Shown here one piece after another: positions 11,540 to 25,000 of a stretch of DNA of 64,000 nucleotides (its first letter is position 1; each line of letters begins with the position of its first letter). The DNA comes from Populus alba (lineage: Eukaryota > Streptophyta > Magnoliopsida > Malpighiales > Salicaceae), in NCBI RefSeq assembly GCF_005239225.2, contig NC_133291.1:310001-374000 (forward strand), given 5' to 3'. Position numbers and translations under genes: made by a program. Under the pieces are notes generated by a model, which saw only the letters and a program-made list of their open reading frames with translations, was not told where the DNA came from and made no database searches.

Positions 11540-12300
11540 ACTTGTACTGCGTGCTTTTATTTTATTTTATTTTATTAGTGTGTTAAGTTTTTTAACATTT
11601 TTTTTTAAATAGTTTAGAATGAATTTTATAATTGATAATATTTTATCTAATTTTATTATACGCTAAAAAAATTATGGAAGTTATAGTTCTTGTTGGATGT
11701 ATTTCGTACGTAATGAAATTGTAGATGATTTTATGGAATAATAAAAAATATTTATACTAAGTATGATTTATTTCATGATGTAATGGTAATAGTTAAATCC
11801 ATAATATTTAAATTAAAAATCATTGATATTAATATATATTTTTTAAAATTATTTTATAACCTTAATTTTAAAAGCATTTTTTACCAAACACATTAAACTA
11901 CATTTTCTTCAACCTCAATTTCAACTAAAGTTTTAACCAAAATTTCTATTTTTTCAAACCAATCTTAACTAAAAATACTTTTTATAAAATAATTTTTTTC
12001 AAACTACAATCATAACAGCTATCGCATTACCAAATACACTTTATGTATTATGACTGGCTCCAAAACTTTTTACCTTTAAGACTTTATGTGAAGGTGGGTT
12101 CATATTGAATGAGATGACCATGAAAACCAAGCTCCTAAGAAATTATATCTTAGTCCTATAATTTTATTTCTTACATTAAACCCTTCAAATTAAAGCTTAT
12201 CTCGCAGAAAAAAAATCCTGTAAGCTTTTCCATTATTCCCATTACATTATCTTTTGTTTTTTAACTCTTAAATTATCGCAATCTTCCCTCACATGAGCCT
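11540..12300. other. Intergenic, nothing clear
   Basis: AT-rich DNA with runs such as TTTTATTTTATTTTATTTTA near 11555. No gene, RNA or clear element seen. Confidence 0.5.
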
Positions 12301-13048
12301 CCATTCCTAGACAATTCGTGCTCCACCTCTCTTGAGAAAACCATGAAAAAAGAAACCAATGCAACCAACAAGGACAATCTGTCTAAAACACAATCAAGAA
12401 TAAACACATTCTAAACTTTAGGGATCGAATAGAACAATTAAAAAATCAAAGCACGAGTGTACTTTTCAGAGGTTCGCGCGGTTTCCAGGAAGTTTCCTAT
12501 TGTTGGTTTTCAACAAACGTACTAGCTCTCTCTCCACCCACACAATTCACATGAGCTGTCGATTAGTTCCCCAAACCCACCAATTTTTCTCTCCCGGCCA
12601 CCAAAACCACCCGATCCCCGCCGTCATGGTAACCTAACCTACCGCATCCAACTGTTTTTCTAACTACTGAATATCATATCATCGCTGCTGCAGCTGTTTT
12701 TTTTTTTTTTTTTGTTACAAGTTTGGAACACATCTCTCTATCTAACAAAACCTAACAGTAACTTCCTCCGTAACTAACGCCTCCGACATTACAGCTCACA
12801 CCACCCAATCACTCCAACATTCTCTCTCCCACCCTCTCATCTGTTTCCGTTATTTTTATTTTTATTTGTTAACTGATTTGATTTTACGGTGCGTTGGTTT
12901 GATAAACGTATATTTTGGAGCTGAGGAGCTGGCGGTGGTGGCCTATCCTTTTCCCGCTGCAACAACCGTCGGGATTTTCATGCGCCATCTCTCCACGCGA
13001 CATTAAATTCTGTATATTCTGTGTTTGTTGTCGTTACAAAGATAACAG
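12301..13048 (+). promoter_or_regulatory. Promoter/5' leader region of the Ca2+-ATPase gene
   Basis: Base composition changes here to a C/T-rich stretch (12520-12600 and 12770-12840, with CTCTCTCTCC words) immediately upstream of the ACA9-like start. This is typical of a plant core promoter and leader. A poly-T tract lies at about 12696-12713. No convincing TATA box or transcription start can be fixed by eye. Confidence 0.4.
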
Positions 13049-16000
13049 ATGAGGGGAATCGAAGAAGAAGAAGCCAAATCCAAAGAAGAGAGAATGACCA
13101 CGAAAAGCAGCTGTTCATCCAACGGGTTCCTGCCGTCTTTGGCATCCCCTAGGAAGACTGATGACTTGGAGGTGGGACAACCTATTAAGGAGTTTGAACT
13201 TGATGGCGGCGACGACGACGACGATCCTTTTGATATAGCTCATACCAAAAACGCTCCTCTCGAGATTCTTCGCCGATGGAGGGTGAATATTTTTTTCTTT
13301 ATTATTGTTATTTTATCATTGTTTTTATAATGCTGCATTGTCTGCATGTTTGCTGTTATTATTATTATCATTACTGAATGGATTTTCATCTCTGGTTTAT
13401 AGATGACGTATTTGGTGTTTTGAGTTTTGTTTGCGTTGGATGATATTTATTTATTTAGATGAATGATGGTTGACTGTTTCTAGATGGAGAGGGAGAGGGA
13501 GGTGGTTTTGTATGTAGTTAGAATATGTATGGATTTTTATTTTTTTGAATATGAATACTCAAAGTTATAGGATACCTGCCTTTATTATCATGTGGAATAA
13601 GTTCGCCTTTAGGAATTATAATGCATTTTCGAGTTTAGAGTTGATGTTGAACTCTATTTTCGTTTTTGGTTCCATCCACTTGGTGATTACTTTTTTAAGC
13701 AATGGATGCCAAATCTGGTGTGGGTTTGGACATTTTTTTCTTGCAAGTTTGATTTGTATTTGTTTTTTCTTGGGTTGCAGCTAAAGTTGTTCGTGTCTTT
13801 TGCAGCAAGCAGCACTTGTGTTAAATGCTTCACGGCGTTTTCGGTACACCTTGGACTTGAACAAGGAAGAAGAGAAAGAGCAAACAAGAAGGATGGTCAG
13901 ATCACATGCGCAAGTTATAAGGGTGATTTTTCTAACATTAGTGAGCTTCTCATCATGCACTTGAGGCTGTCTTATTTCTTGATTAACAGTTATTTGTTGT
14001 TTCAGGCTGCATTACTCTTTCGGTTGGCGGGTGAACGACAAATTGGTGTGTTGCTCTCTAATACTTTTTTAATCATCTTCTTTCACTGCTCATAATCTTA
14101 CTTTGATGTAGTCAAATGAGTTTATATGTGGAGATTCTGGATTTTTTTTTAACATATTGTAGTCTGCTGTTTTGGAGTTTTTGGGGCTGTACCTTTTCCA
14201 TATAAATAGATTATTTGTATTAACTTGTTTTTTGCTTCTCTAGTGTTGGGTCCCTCAGCTAGACCTCTAACTGTTACAGGTGATTATGCAATTGGACTTG
14301 AAGAACTCGCTTCAATGACCAGGGATCATAATATTTATTCTCTGCAACAATGTGGTGGTGTAAGTCAATTGCGAACATGCTTTCCTTGTTTTACACAATT
14401 TTACATGTAAACTTGTTTACAATGTGTGTTATCTCTTCCTCAATCAGGTTAAAGGGTTGTCAAATATGCTGAAAACCAATCTTGCCACTGGTATTGTTGG
14501 AGATGAGAATGATTTGATAAAGCGTATGAACACATTTGGAACAAATAGATATCCCCAGAAAAAAGGACGTAGTTTTTTGGTATAATATGTGGTTTTGAGT
14601 TGCTATCTTCTTAATTACCAATATTTTGCTTAACCCATGCTTTAATTGCAGAGGTTCCTTTGGGAAGCTTGGCAAGATTTAACCCTCATCATCTTGATTG
14701 TAGCTGCCATAGCATCATTGGGATTGGGAATCAAGACAGAGGTGTGCTTGGTTTCTATTATTTCTGTTTATTGTGTTTTGCTAAAACAATCCAAAGAAAT
14801 ACAAGAGAAATAAAGAACTTGTAGAATATCCGACTTATCATAGATTATTGGAAATTATATTTAAGGGACTTTAGAAGAAAAGGAAGCTTTAGGTGTACCG
14901 TAGAGTAAAATGTCAGTATCTACAAAATGATCATTACAAATTGGTCGAACATGAGAAGAGATGTTTGAAGTACTAGAGAACCTTGAGACAATAAACTATC
15001 AGATTCTTAAAAAAAATTATCTATAGAAATATGTAGTCAAGCTATTAGTAATAAATGGAATAGAAAAAAGAGGTATATGTTCGAGAAAGACAACATGACG
15101 TGACATAAAGTTTTCGAGTTATTGGATTAAAACAATACTCTTTTTTTTTACCTTCATCATAATCAAGAAAGACACAAATAGCAGATCCAGAGGAGAACTT
15201 ACTGTGTTCTACATGAGAACGAAGAACAAAACAAGTACAATAAAAAAACTCTTAAAGATGGAATATTCACGGGCATACTTAGACAACTTTTTGAAAGGAG
15301 AAAAACTTACTGTATTAATCAATCCTATAACAGTAAGAGTAGTTTCTCCCCAAAACACTCTAAGAACAAAAGCTGACAGCAAGACATAATGAGCAGTTTC
15401 AACAATGTGCTTATGTTTTTTTTCCGGAAAAGTCATTTTGTTTAGGAGTATCTGTACATGAAGTTTGGTGAATGGTTTCATCTAAGGCAAGCAACTCACA
15501 AAATTTATTAGAGGTGTATTCCCCACTTAAATCACACCTAAAACTTTTGATAACATCAGAATGTTCAGTTTTGACAAAAGCTTAAAAGGTTGTATATATC
15601 TCAAAGAATTCAGAATGATGTTAATTAAATAAACTCAACAATAGTGAAACATAATATCGAGACCCTCCTTTTGTGGCAACAGGAGAATGTCCCTATACAT
15701 TAGAATGAATTAAATCAAATGGAGAAGCATAAACATAAATACTTAGATTAAAAGGTAAAGTGAAAATTTTTGTCATTTTACATCCACTACAATTAGAAAT
15801 ATCACAAGTTTGAAATTTTTCTAAAGTTTCTGAAGAGGTCAAAAATCTCAAATGAGAAGGTGAAACATGACCTAGACAAGAATGCTATAAATGAAAACTA
15901 AGATTTAAACGAAAAGAAGACAAATCAACACTAGTAGTAGCATCAATAGTAACTAGTACTTTTAACTCATCCAAAATAAAGTCTTTTCTTCCTATGGTCT

Positions 16001-19000
16001 GTTCTAATCAGCTTTCGAGATTGCAGATCCTGTACACAATAAAAAGAAAAGGAAAAGATAACTTAATAATCACTAGAATCACACAACCTGACCAATATAA
16101 GCAAGATTTAATGTGAGTTTCGGAAGAACATAAACATCATGGAGAGACAAATGAGGTGTGACAGCATAACCAACACCCGCTAAGGGCATGAGAGTGCCAT
16201 CAACAGTCATGCCATGAATAGAAGGTAAAAGGGACATATAAGTAAAAGATAAAGAAGTTGAAGACATTATGTGAAGCACCAGAATCCAAGATAAGATCTA
16301 TTCATAATGTGACATACTTGAAGAGCTAGTAACTGACCTATGAAAAAAGCGGACATAGCTTGTGGCTGTAAGAAGAGACTTTTGAAATTGTTCAGCAAGA
16401 GTACTAGGATTGGTGAAAGGACCTGATGAAACTACTGCTGCAATATTGTGGTGTGGTGGTTTGTAGCCCTGAGGTGGTCTATGAGCATTAAATTGTGATC
16501 GACTGCCAAACTTCAAAGCTTGATTCTACTATCTTAGCTTGGGACACTGAGCCTTCCAATGACTTTTCTATTTGTAGAAACTGCACTTGTCGAAGACAAC
16601 CCTTGTGTAAGGCTTATTTAGATTATTAGAGAATGACTTGGAAGGTACTGCTAGCACAGAAGGACTAGAAGTATAAAGAATTTCTTTTTCTGAATAAAAG
16701 TGGAGATGTATTTCTTCAACCAATAACGCACTAAAAACTGATTCAATAGAAGGCAATGAACAATGCAAAATTGAACCTCCAAGTCCTTCAAAATCACTGC
16801 AAATTGTCGTTAAAAAATGTACCAATCGTTGCTGCTCTCTACGAGCAATATAGGCACCATATGCCTTTAATTCTGTCGATTCTGTAAGGGTCAATTGATC
16901 CTAAAGATCTGTCATAGTAGAACAAAATTTTTGAATACTCATATTTTTCTGGTGAAGAGCTGTATGCCATTCTCTAATTGATACTGCTTTGCAAAATATG
17001 ATTGTATGAATAACCTTTGTAGATAATCCTAAACCTTTTTTGTTTTCTCATTCTTCGCTAACTGTGTACTCAATGAATGCTTAACAAAATTGTTAATCCA
17101 AGCAATAATTTTTGCATTGTTTGCTTCCCAGGCATCTATCAAAGCAGCATAACCCTCATCAGTATTCCTAGGCATCACAAACTTTTCACCAACATATCTC
17201 ACATCTTTTTACATATAATAAAATTTTTCATCACATAACTCCAATACAAATAATTATTTCCATCTAACATTACACTCACAGACTAAAGCGAATTATCTTT
17301 TTCAGTAGCTATAATTAAAAAAAACAAAGAAAACTATAACACAAACGAAAGGAAAACAAAATACCAGATTGTAAAAATTAAACAAATATCGTTTTGAAGT
17401 TGGATCTGTGAAAGCTATGCTCGAGATTAAGTTTTGTTCCATGAAACCATGTTTTAATACCATAAAACAATCCAAAGACATCAAAGAGAAATATAAACAT
17501 AAGAGGAGGAGACTATGATTTCATTGATATTGCATGATGTTATCACAATAATGTAAAAGGAATAGGATTAACCTAAATACAAAGAGATTACATGTAGGCT
17601 AAACCTAAAAGAAAATAAAAGTATTATTCTATCCTTGATAAATAAAACGAAACAACTCTATATTTCTATGTTTTAGCTTGACTAAGCTAAGGACGCTAGT
17701 TCTATATCAGTAACTATTATGAGTATTTGCACGGTGCATTATTTGGGTAGATCTTCCTCTCCTTTTATTCTTTTTCAGACCTTTTCCTGTTTACACTGAT
17801 ATCTTGTTCACACTTCTTGTTCCTCATAGGGTTTGTCACGTGGATGGTATGATGGAGTGAGCATCTCTTTTGCTGTTATGCTTGTCATAATTGTTACAGG
17901 TATCAATTTCATTCTTCTTTCAATATAAGGCTTTTATGGTTGCTAGCAGAAGGTAGCCATGTATGAAAGTTTGGATGTTATATGGCTGTGAAATGGTTAT
18001 GTCAAAGACTTCATGTTTTGTTTACTTTCATCCTCCTGCATTCCAAATGAATTTTAAATGATGCTGATATTATTTTTTTGCACTTTTCTTCAGTACTGAA
18101 CCACTCTCTCATCATTTCTGGAAAAACTTCTATTGGGCCCACTCATTCAACTCCATGTACTATTTTATCCAAGCATTGATTTTTCTTTTTTCTAACTATT
18201 GTTTTTTTCTGTTTATCTCTAGCTGTTAGTGATTACCGGCAATCTCTGCAGTTTCAAAATTTAAATAAGGAAAAACAAAACATACAATTAGAGGTATGCG
18301 TTAAAGTAATGAAAATATTTTATTGCTTATTTTTCTATCTTCTAGCGTTTGGTGTTTAAAGGAATGGAAATATCTGAAATTATTGCAGGTCATGAGAGGT
18401 GGTAGAATTATGAAAATCTCAATATTTGATATTGTAGTTGGTGATGTTGTGCCTCTTAGAATAGGAGACCAGGTGAGGTTTATTCCTGATGAATTTAGTT
18501 TTACTATGCTTTGAATCACTTAAATTAACTATACAAATATTGAGGTGTTTCACTCAGGTTCCAGCTGATGGAATCTTGATTACTGGCCATTCTCTTGCAA
18601 TAGATGAATCTAGCATGACTGGTGAAAGCAACATTGTGAGTTCGCTACTCATCTGGTTCTGTAATTGATAGTTGAAATCTATTATTACAAGTCTGTTCTC
18701 TATTGTAGGTTCACAAGGATCAGAATGCTCCCTTTTTGTTGTCTGGTTGTAAAGTAGCAGATGGTATTGGCACTATGCTGGTAAAAGCGCAGTTTTACAT
18801 TCTGTTCTCTTTTAAGCATGATCATGATCATGATGATTCTGAGTTATTTTTATGAAGCACCTCTCCTTTTCCTTTTTTTGTTGTCCATTGTAATTAACAG
18901 CGGCATTTCCTTTTATTTGCAAAATAATCTGGTATTTGTTATATGAACTTACCACCTTGTAGGCTCATTTCTTCTTGGCCCATTTTCAGGTAACTGGTGT

Positions 19001-22000
19001 TGGAATCAATACTGAATGGGGTTTGTTGATGGCAAGTATCTCAGAGGATACTGGTGAAGAAACTCCCTTGCAGGTTTCATCTCAATTCTTGTTACTTCAA
19101 CTGTATCTAGCATCAATAAATGTAATTTGCTGCAGCTTTAAGGTTATCCTTTAATGACTGTGTTAGGTACGTTTGAATGGACTCGCAACTTTTATAGGCA
19201 TCGCGGGGCTTGCTGTAGCTCTTTCTGTGCTTGCTGTCCTTTTGGGCCGGTAGGGTAAATGTTATTATTCAATTAGTTACTGTTAAATTGCCTGTATACC
19301 AACTTACCAGCTACAATCTCATTCCTGTTAGATATTTTACTGGAAATACAAAAAATCCAGATGGAAGTGTCCAGTTTATCAAAGGCGAGACAACAGTCAG
19401 TAAAGCAGTAGACGGAGTAATAAAAATACTTACCATTGCAGTAAGTGAAGTCCCTGGATTCATTTTATATTTATGTATTATGTAATTTCCTTACTAAATG
19501 TATAATCATGTAGGTTACGATTGTGGTTGTTGCCGTTCCTGAGGGACTTCCATTGGCTGTTACCCTGACGTAAGTAAAAGTCATCTCTATAATATTAGTG
19601 CACGCTATCTAGTGATCAGTATCTCATATCCATTTTCATCATATTTTTTGGGCTTTATTGCGTCACAGTCTGGCATATTCAATGCGGAAAATGATGGCTG
19701 ACAAAGCCTTGGCAAGTATCTTTCACTATTTTCATCAAAGTCATTTTCTTCTATAATCCCCTCTGATTTGAATTCTAGTTTGTGAAACATCTCTGTCTAA
19801 CAGCATAGATATTCAGGTTCGTAGGCTTTCAGCATGTGAAACTATGGGCTCTTCAACAACGATTTGCAGTGATAAGACCGGAACATTGACTTTGAATCAG
19901 GTGGGTTTCACTGTAGGGAGCACGAGCATGATTACTTAGTGAAGCAGGCATGCCGTGTTCTGTGCTTGGGTTTGATTTGTGGATGTTTCACTTTACAGAT
20001 GACTGTGGTTGAGGCTTATGTTGGTAATCAGAAGATCAACCCACCAAATGACCCCTCACAATTGCAGTCAGAAGCTGGCTTGTTGTTATGTGAGGGTATT
20101 GCACAGAACACAACAGGCAATGTGTTTGTTCCCAAGGTAGGACTATCTTTTGCTTTGGTTGATTATTCTCGTGCTCTCTCTCAATCTAATCATTTTATAT
20201 ATTATTTCCAGACTTCTAGTTTTATAACCTTTTTTTATCTTGGACATCGTGGATTATTTTGAGAGCATATTTCCCTTGAAAGAATGAAATTTGTTGTTGA
20301 CTGGTATTGTGGCAGGATGGTGGAGACGTAGAGATTTCTGGATCTCCAACTGAAAAGGCTATCCTCTCTTGGGCAGTCAAGGCACAACCTCTAACCATAT
20401 TCCACTGTCTATATTGAGTATATTAGTCCACTGTCCAGCATATCACACTTACCATTTTCATATTTGTTTTTCTTAATTTTGTTATCAGTTGGGGATGAAG
20501 TTTGATGTTCTTAGAGCAGAGTCCAAAATTCTGCATGTTTTCCCTTTTAATTCCGAGAAGAAGCGAGGTGGTGTTGCAATACAAACGGTATTCTCTTCAA
20601 TCTAACTTTGCCCCTGACTTTGGTGATCACAAGTTGATCTGGCGTTTGGTATCAGTCATAATATTTTCTCCTCTTGTCATTTAACATTTGTTGCATGGAA
20701 AATATTGCTGTTGATTTACCTGTTTGGAACCTGATGCATGGAAAATGTTGCCATTGATTTGCCTGTTGCTAAAGCATTATTTCTTCATTGATTTAAGGAT
20801 TGACAATGCTCTATGCCTGAAGCATGCCATAATCTTCTTGCACACTTTATGAGTGCAAGATCTCTCATTTGTGTTCATCACCAAACCTGTGCACTACTAA
20901 GTAATAAGTTGCTGTATTCTGATAAACTTTCGTTCACCATTTTATTTTGGCAGGCTGATTCTAAAGTTCACATACACTGGAAGGGAGCAGCTGAGATGGT
21001 TCTTGCCTCATGTACTGGATATCTTGATTCAAATGGTTCATTGCAATCCATTGATAAAGAAATGGTGAGTGTTCTTTTGCTGAAATTGTTTTAAAGCTGA
21101 TTTCTATAGATTTTATATGAAGCACAAATACTGGAAGGTCATTGCTTTTTAATTTAAAATTTTGATTCTATCTGAAGTTTGCATTTTAGGGACCAGTGGT
21201 TTGTTAAATTAAAAATGGTAATATTTTGAGCTAGTTGCATGAAACACACAGCATCAGATGATAAAATAAGCCATTATTTGAACTGTTTCCATGCAAAGGT
21301 GAGAGTAATTTAGAATCTCTTAACATGTGACTGCTATTTTTTTTGGGTGACGATTCCTCTTGTAAATCCCCTTGCAGGATTTTTTTAAGGTCGCTATTGA
21401 TGACATGGCTGCCCGCAGCTTGCGATGTGTTGCTATTGCATACAGACCATATGAATTGGACAAAGTTCCTACTGATGAAGAGAGCTTAGGAAAATGGGTT
21501 TTGCCTGAAGATGAGCTTGTTTTGCTTGCTATTGTTGGCATCAAGGTGTGCATTTTCACACCTTCTCTTTTTCTATTTTGGATTACGTGGATCTCTCTCC
21601 ATAATTAATAAGTTGACCATGATATAAGGTTATCGTTGTAGATACGCTTTAGATGCTATATGTCATTTATCTCCACCCACTCACATTTATAAGAAGCCTC
21701 ATCGATCATCTTTGCACTACTAGCATGGGAGCTCTATTGGTTTTGACTGCATGTAGAACATATAGGTTTCATGCTTTGATTGAACTATCAAAAGTTTTAT
21801 TTTTTATTCTTTCTGATATGTAAATTAACTCAAGCTTTCCTTAGCCTGTCCATTAGTGTCAACTTTAATAGGTGTTTAGGCTTTACTTGTATTTAGCTAA
21901 TGCATTCCTGTGCAGGATCCTTGTCGCGAAGGTGTAAAAGATGCAGTGGGAATTTGCACAGCAGCTGGTGTAAAGGTTGTTTATTAATTACAGAAACATG

Positions 22001-25000
22001 TTTTAATTTTACTTTATGAAAATGGTCATGCCATCATATGCATTAATGGATGATGCTTAGAATACTGAAGTTTGTTATGTTTAATGGTCAATCAAAGTGA
22101 CCTTTACTGAATTAGGAAAATAACATTATTAACAAAGAATGGAAGAGAAGAAAACAGAGGATGAGATATCCTGCTATAAACCACTATAAAAGCAAAAAAC
22201 AAGAGGTACAAAGCTTTCAATCTCTTTGTATCTGCATGAGATGCCCCTATACACTTCATTGATGAACACCATGGTGTAGCTATAATAACTATTTTATACC
22301 AAAGCAACTGGAATGTAGATGGTTATCCTGAAAGACTATTGCATATTCCTACTGTGGAGTGCACTGAGACAAAGCAAGACTAGCTGTTGCCTTAGCACCT
22401 TGCCCCTCTTGGAATTTCAAAAACCCTTACTGGGACAAGAGCATTTGTTGCTCTAATTTTAGCATTTCTTGTACCTGTATGAAATCTATTTGTATGTAAA
22501 ATCTATCTCATCCATGGCATATTATGATGAAACGATTTGGGAAAAAGGCTAATCAGAATAATATGTTTGTGAAATCATAGGTACGAATGGTCACTGGAGA
22601 CAATATTCAAACAGCAAAAGCAATAGCTTTGGAATGTGGGATTCTCAGTTCACGGGCTGATGCTACGGAGCCTAATATCATTGAAGGAAAAGTATTCCGT
22701 GCATATTCAGAAAAAGAAAGAGAAATAATTGCCAAGAAAATAACGGTTTGTTCCAAACAGCAAAAATGTTTTGACTACACAAAGTGGAAATTTTCATGAA
22801 TTTTAGCTTATAATTTACCTTTGGAAGCTGAGATAGCTGGTTTTGTTGTTTTTAGTATAAAAAATTGTTTGACTTAGGAGTAATGATATGTAGGTGATGG
22901 GAAGATCGTCTCCTAATGACAAGCTTTTGCTTGTGCAAGCCCTTCGTAAGGGAGGGGAAGTTGTAGCTGTGACTGGAGATGGCACGAATGATGCTCCTGC
23001 ACTTCATGAGGTTTGTCATCCCTGTTTCCTTTTTACATGTGGTTTGATATTTCCAAAAAGTTTGGATGCATCTGGTAGAGTTTGTAACTATGGTACAGAC
23101 ATTGCAAGGCATTTTTTTTGCTTGCTATTTGGTAACTTGTGTCCGTGAACATGTTTTTGAGTTGCAACAATTGTGACCATTGGAACTGGACCTCTAGTTT
23201 CAGAGACATTAATTTTCTAATGTCTAGATGTGCGAACATTAATGTTTTCTGTGTCTATTGTAGACTATTACAAAGGTATGATAAATAAGAATTGTAACAA
23301 TTTCATAGCAGATCATTAGTTATATCTTTTAGTTCATTTATATCTAAAACATTGATTTATATGTAGCCATGACACATGCATTCTTCAACATGTGGAATAT
23401 TTTGAAGACAGGTATAAATTTGTGTCAGTGCATCTTGTGTATTTTGCTTAGAGATAGATTTTGTGCCTGTAGTTATTCTACTTCCTAGGGAAAAGTCTCC
23501 CCATATTATATCTAATAAAAAGCTAACGAGCTTGAATGTCTTGCACAGTTAGAGATTTTATGCATTATGTGTCTGGATGCAATGAAAACTTTCTCAAGAT
23601 TAAAGCTGATTCTTTTCCTTTCTATGCCTCTTGTACTACATGGTCTTGTACTCAACAACTTTATCTGCACTACTTTCCAAGTTGTTTATTGCTTCTATGT
23701 CAGTTGACTGCACTTTTAACATTTTGTATTGTAGGCTGATATAGGCCTTTCTATGGGCATTCAAGGGACTGAAGTTGCAAAAGAGAGCTCGGATATTGTT
23801 ATCTTGGATGATAATTTTGCTTCAGTTGTAAAGGTTAGCAAGCACTTGACTTATTTACATGAGAAAATTACGCGTGTATCAAGGCTTTTGTTTTTGGTGG
23901 GGTGTGTGGTGGAGTTTAAGTGTATCTTTCTTTAGAAAGAAAACACCACCTTTCTGTTTCACACTTCTTTTCCAATGTATTCCAATGCTTTGCTTTTCAA
24001 TATACATATTTACAGGTTGAAAGTTATGCAACTTCTATTTCTTTTGGTTTCTTACTATCATGTAATATGTTGCATCTGTGCAAAGCACTTAGACATGTAG
24101 GCCTTATTTTCCTTGGAGCTGGAGTTCATCTTTCTTTAGAAAGAAAACACCACTTTCTGTTTAGCATTCCTTTAAGAATGAATCTCGCACTTCAATATAT
24201 GTACTTAGTGGTTGGAAGTTGAATGAATCTCGCACTTCAATATATGTACTTATTGGTTGGAAGTTGCATCTTTGCAACTTGTATTCCTTTTGGTTTCTTT
24301 CTACCATGGAATATGTTGCATGTTTGCAGAGCATTAGACCCTTAGGCCTCCTTTTGCTGGGAAGTTGTGCTTGTACTCCCATGTCCATTACATTAATATA
24401 TTTCCATTAAATAGCTTTTATGCCATTAATATAGTTTATTGATTTGGTTTTCTTCATAAACATGTCGTTTTCCTTTTGCAATAGTTGTTCGTGTGTGATG
24501 GATGATAAAGGTTCTTGTGGCTCCTATTTCTTCAGTTATGTTTAATAGCTTCCTCAATTAACATTCAAGTAGAGTATGGTCTTAATATTCGTCACACAAA
24601 CTTTTTTTTTCCTTTCACATGTAGGTTGTCCGATGGGGGCGTTCTGTGTATGCCAACATTCAGAAATTTATCCAATTCCAGCTCACTGTTAATGTTGGAG
24701 CTTTAGTAATCAACGTTGTTGCAGCAGTCTCTTCTGGTGATGTTCCCCTAAATACAGTGCAGGTCTCTCTCTCTCTCATATGCATTTTCTTTCCGTTGAT
24801 CATGTTAATCTTAGCATATGCATCAATTTGCTTGTTAGAGAGCACAGTGGCATATTCATGACTGCAGGTCTGATCGAGTAATTTTAAAATTCTCATGAAT
24901 TGCCCTCCAAATTTGCCTGTATACTGGTTTTATTATGTTATCAATGTAGAAGACAGACCAAACCTTTGGTTATATGCATGCTTATCGGTAGAATAGTTGA

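Noticed and set aside
13706..14095. 129-residue plus-strand frame
   Set aside because: It reads through introns 1-3 of the ACA9-like gene in other frames; the spliced model explains the sequence better.
15204..15389. Plus-strand frame in ACA9 intron 6
   Set aside because: It is the shadow of the antisense copia integrase region.
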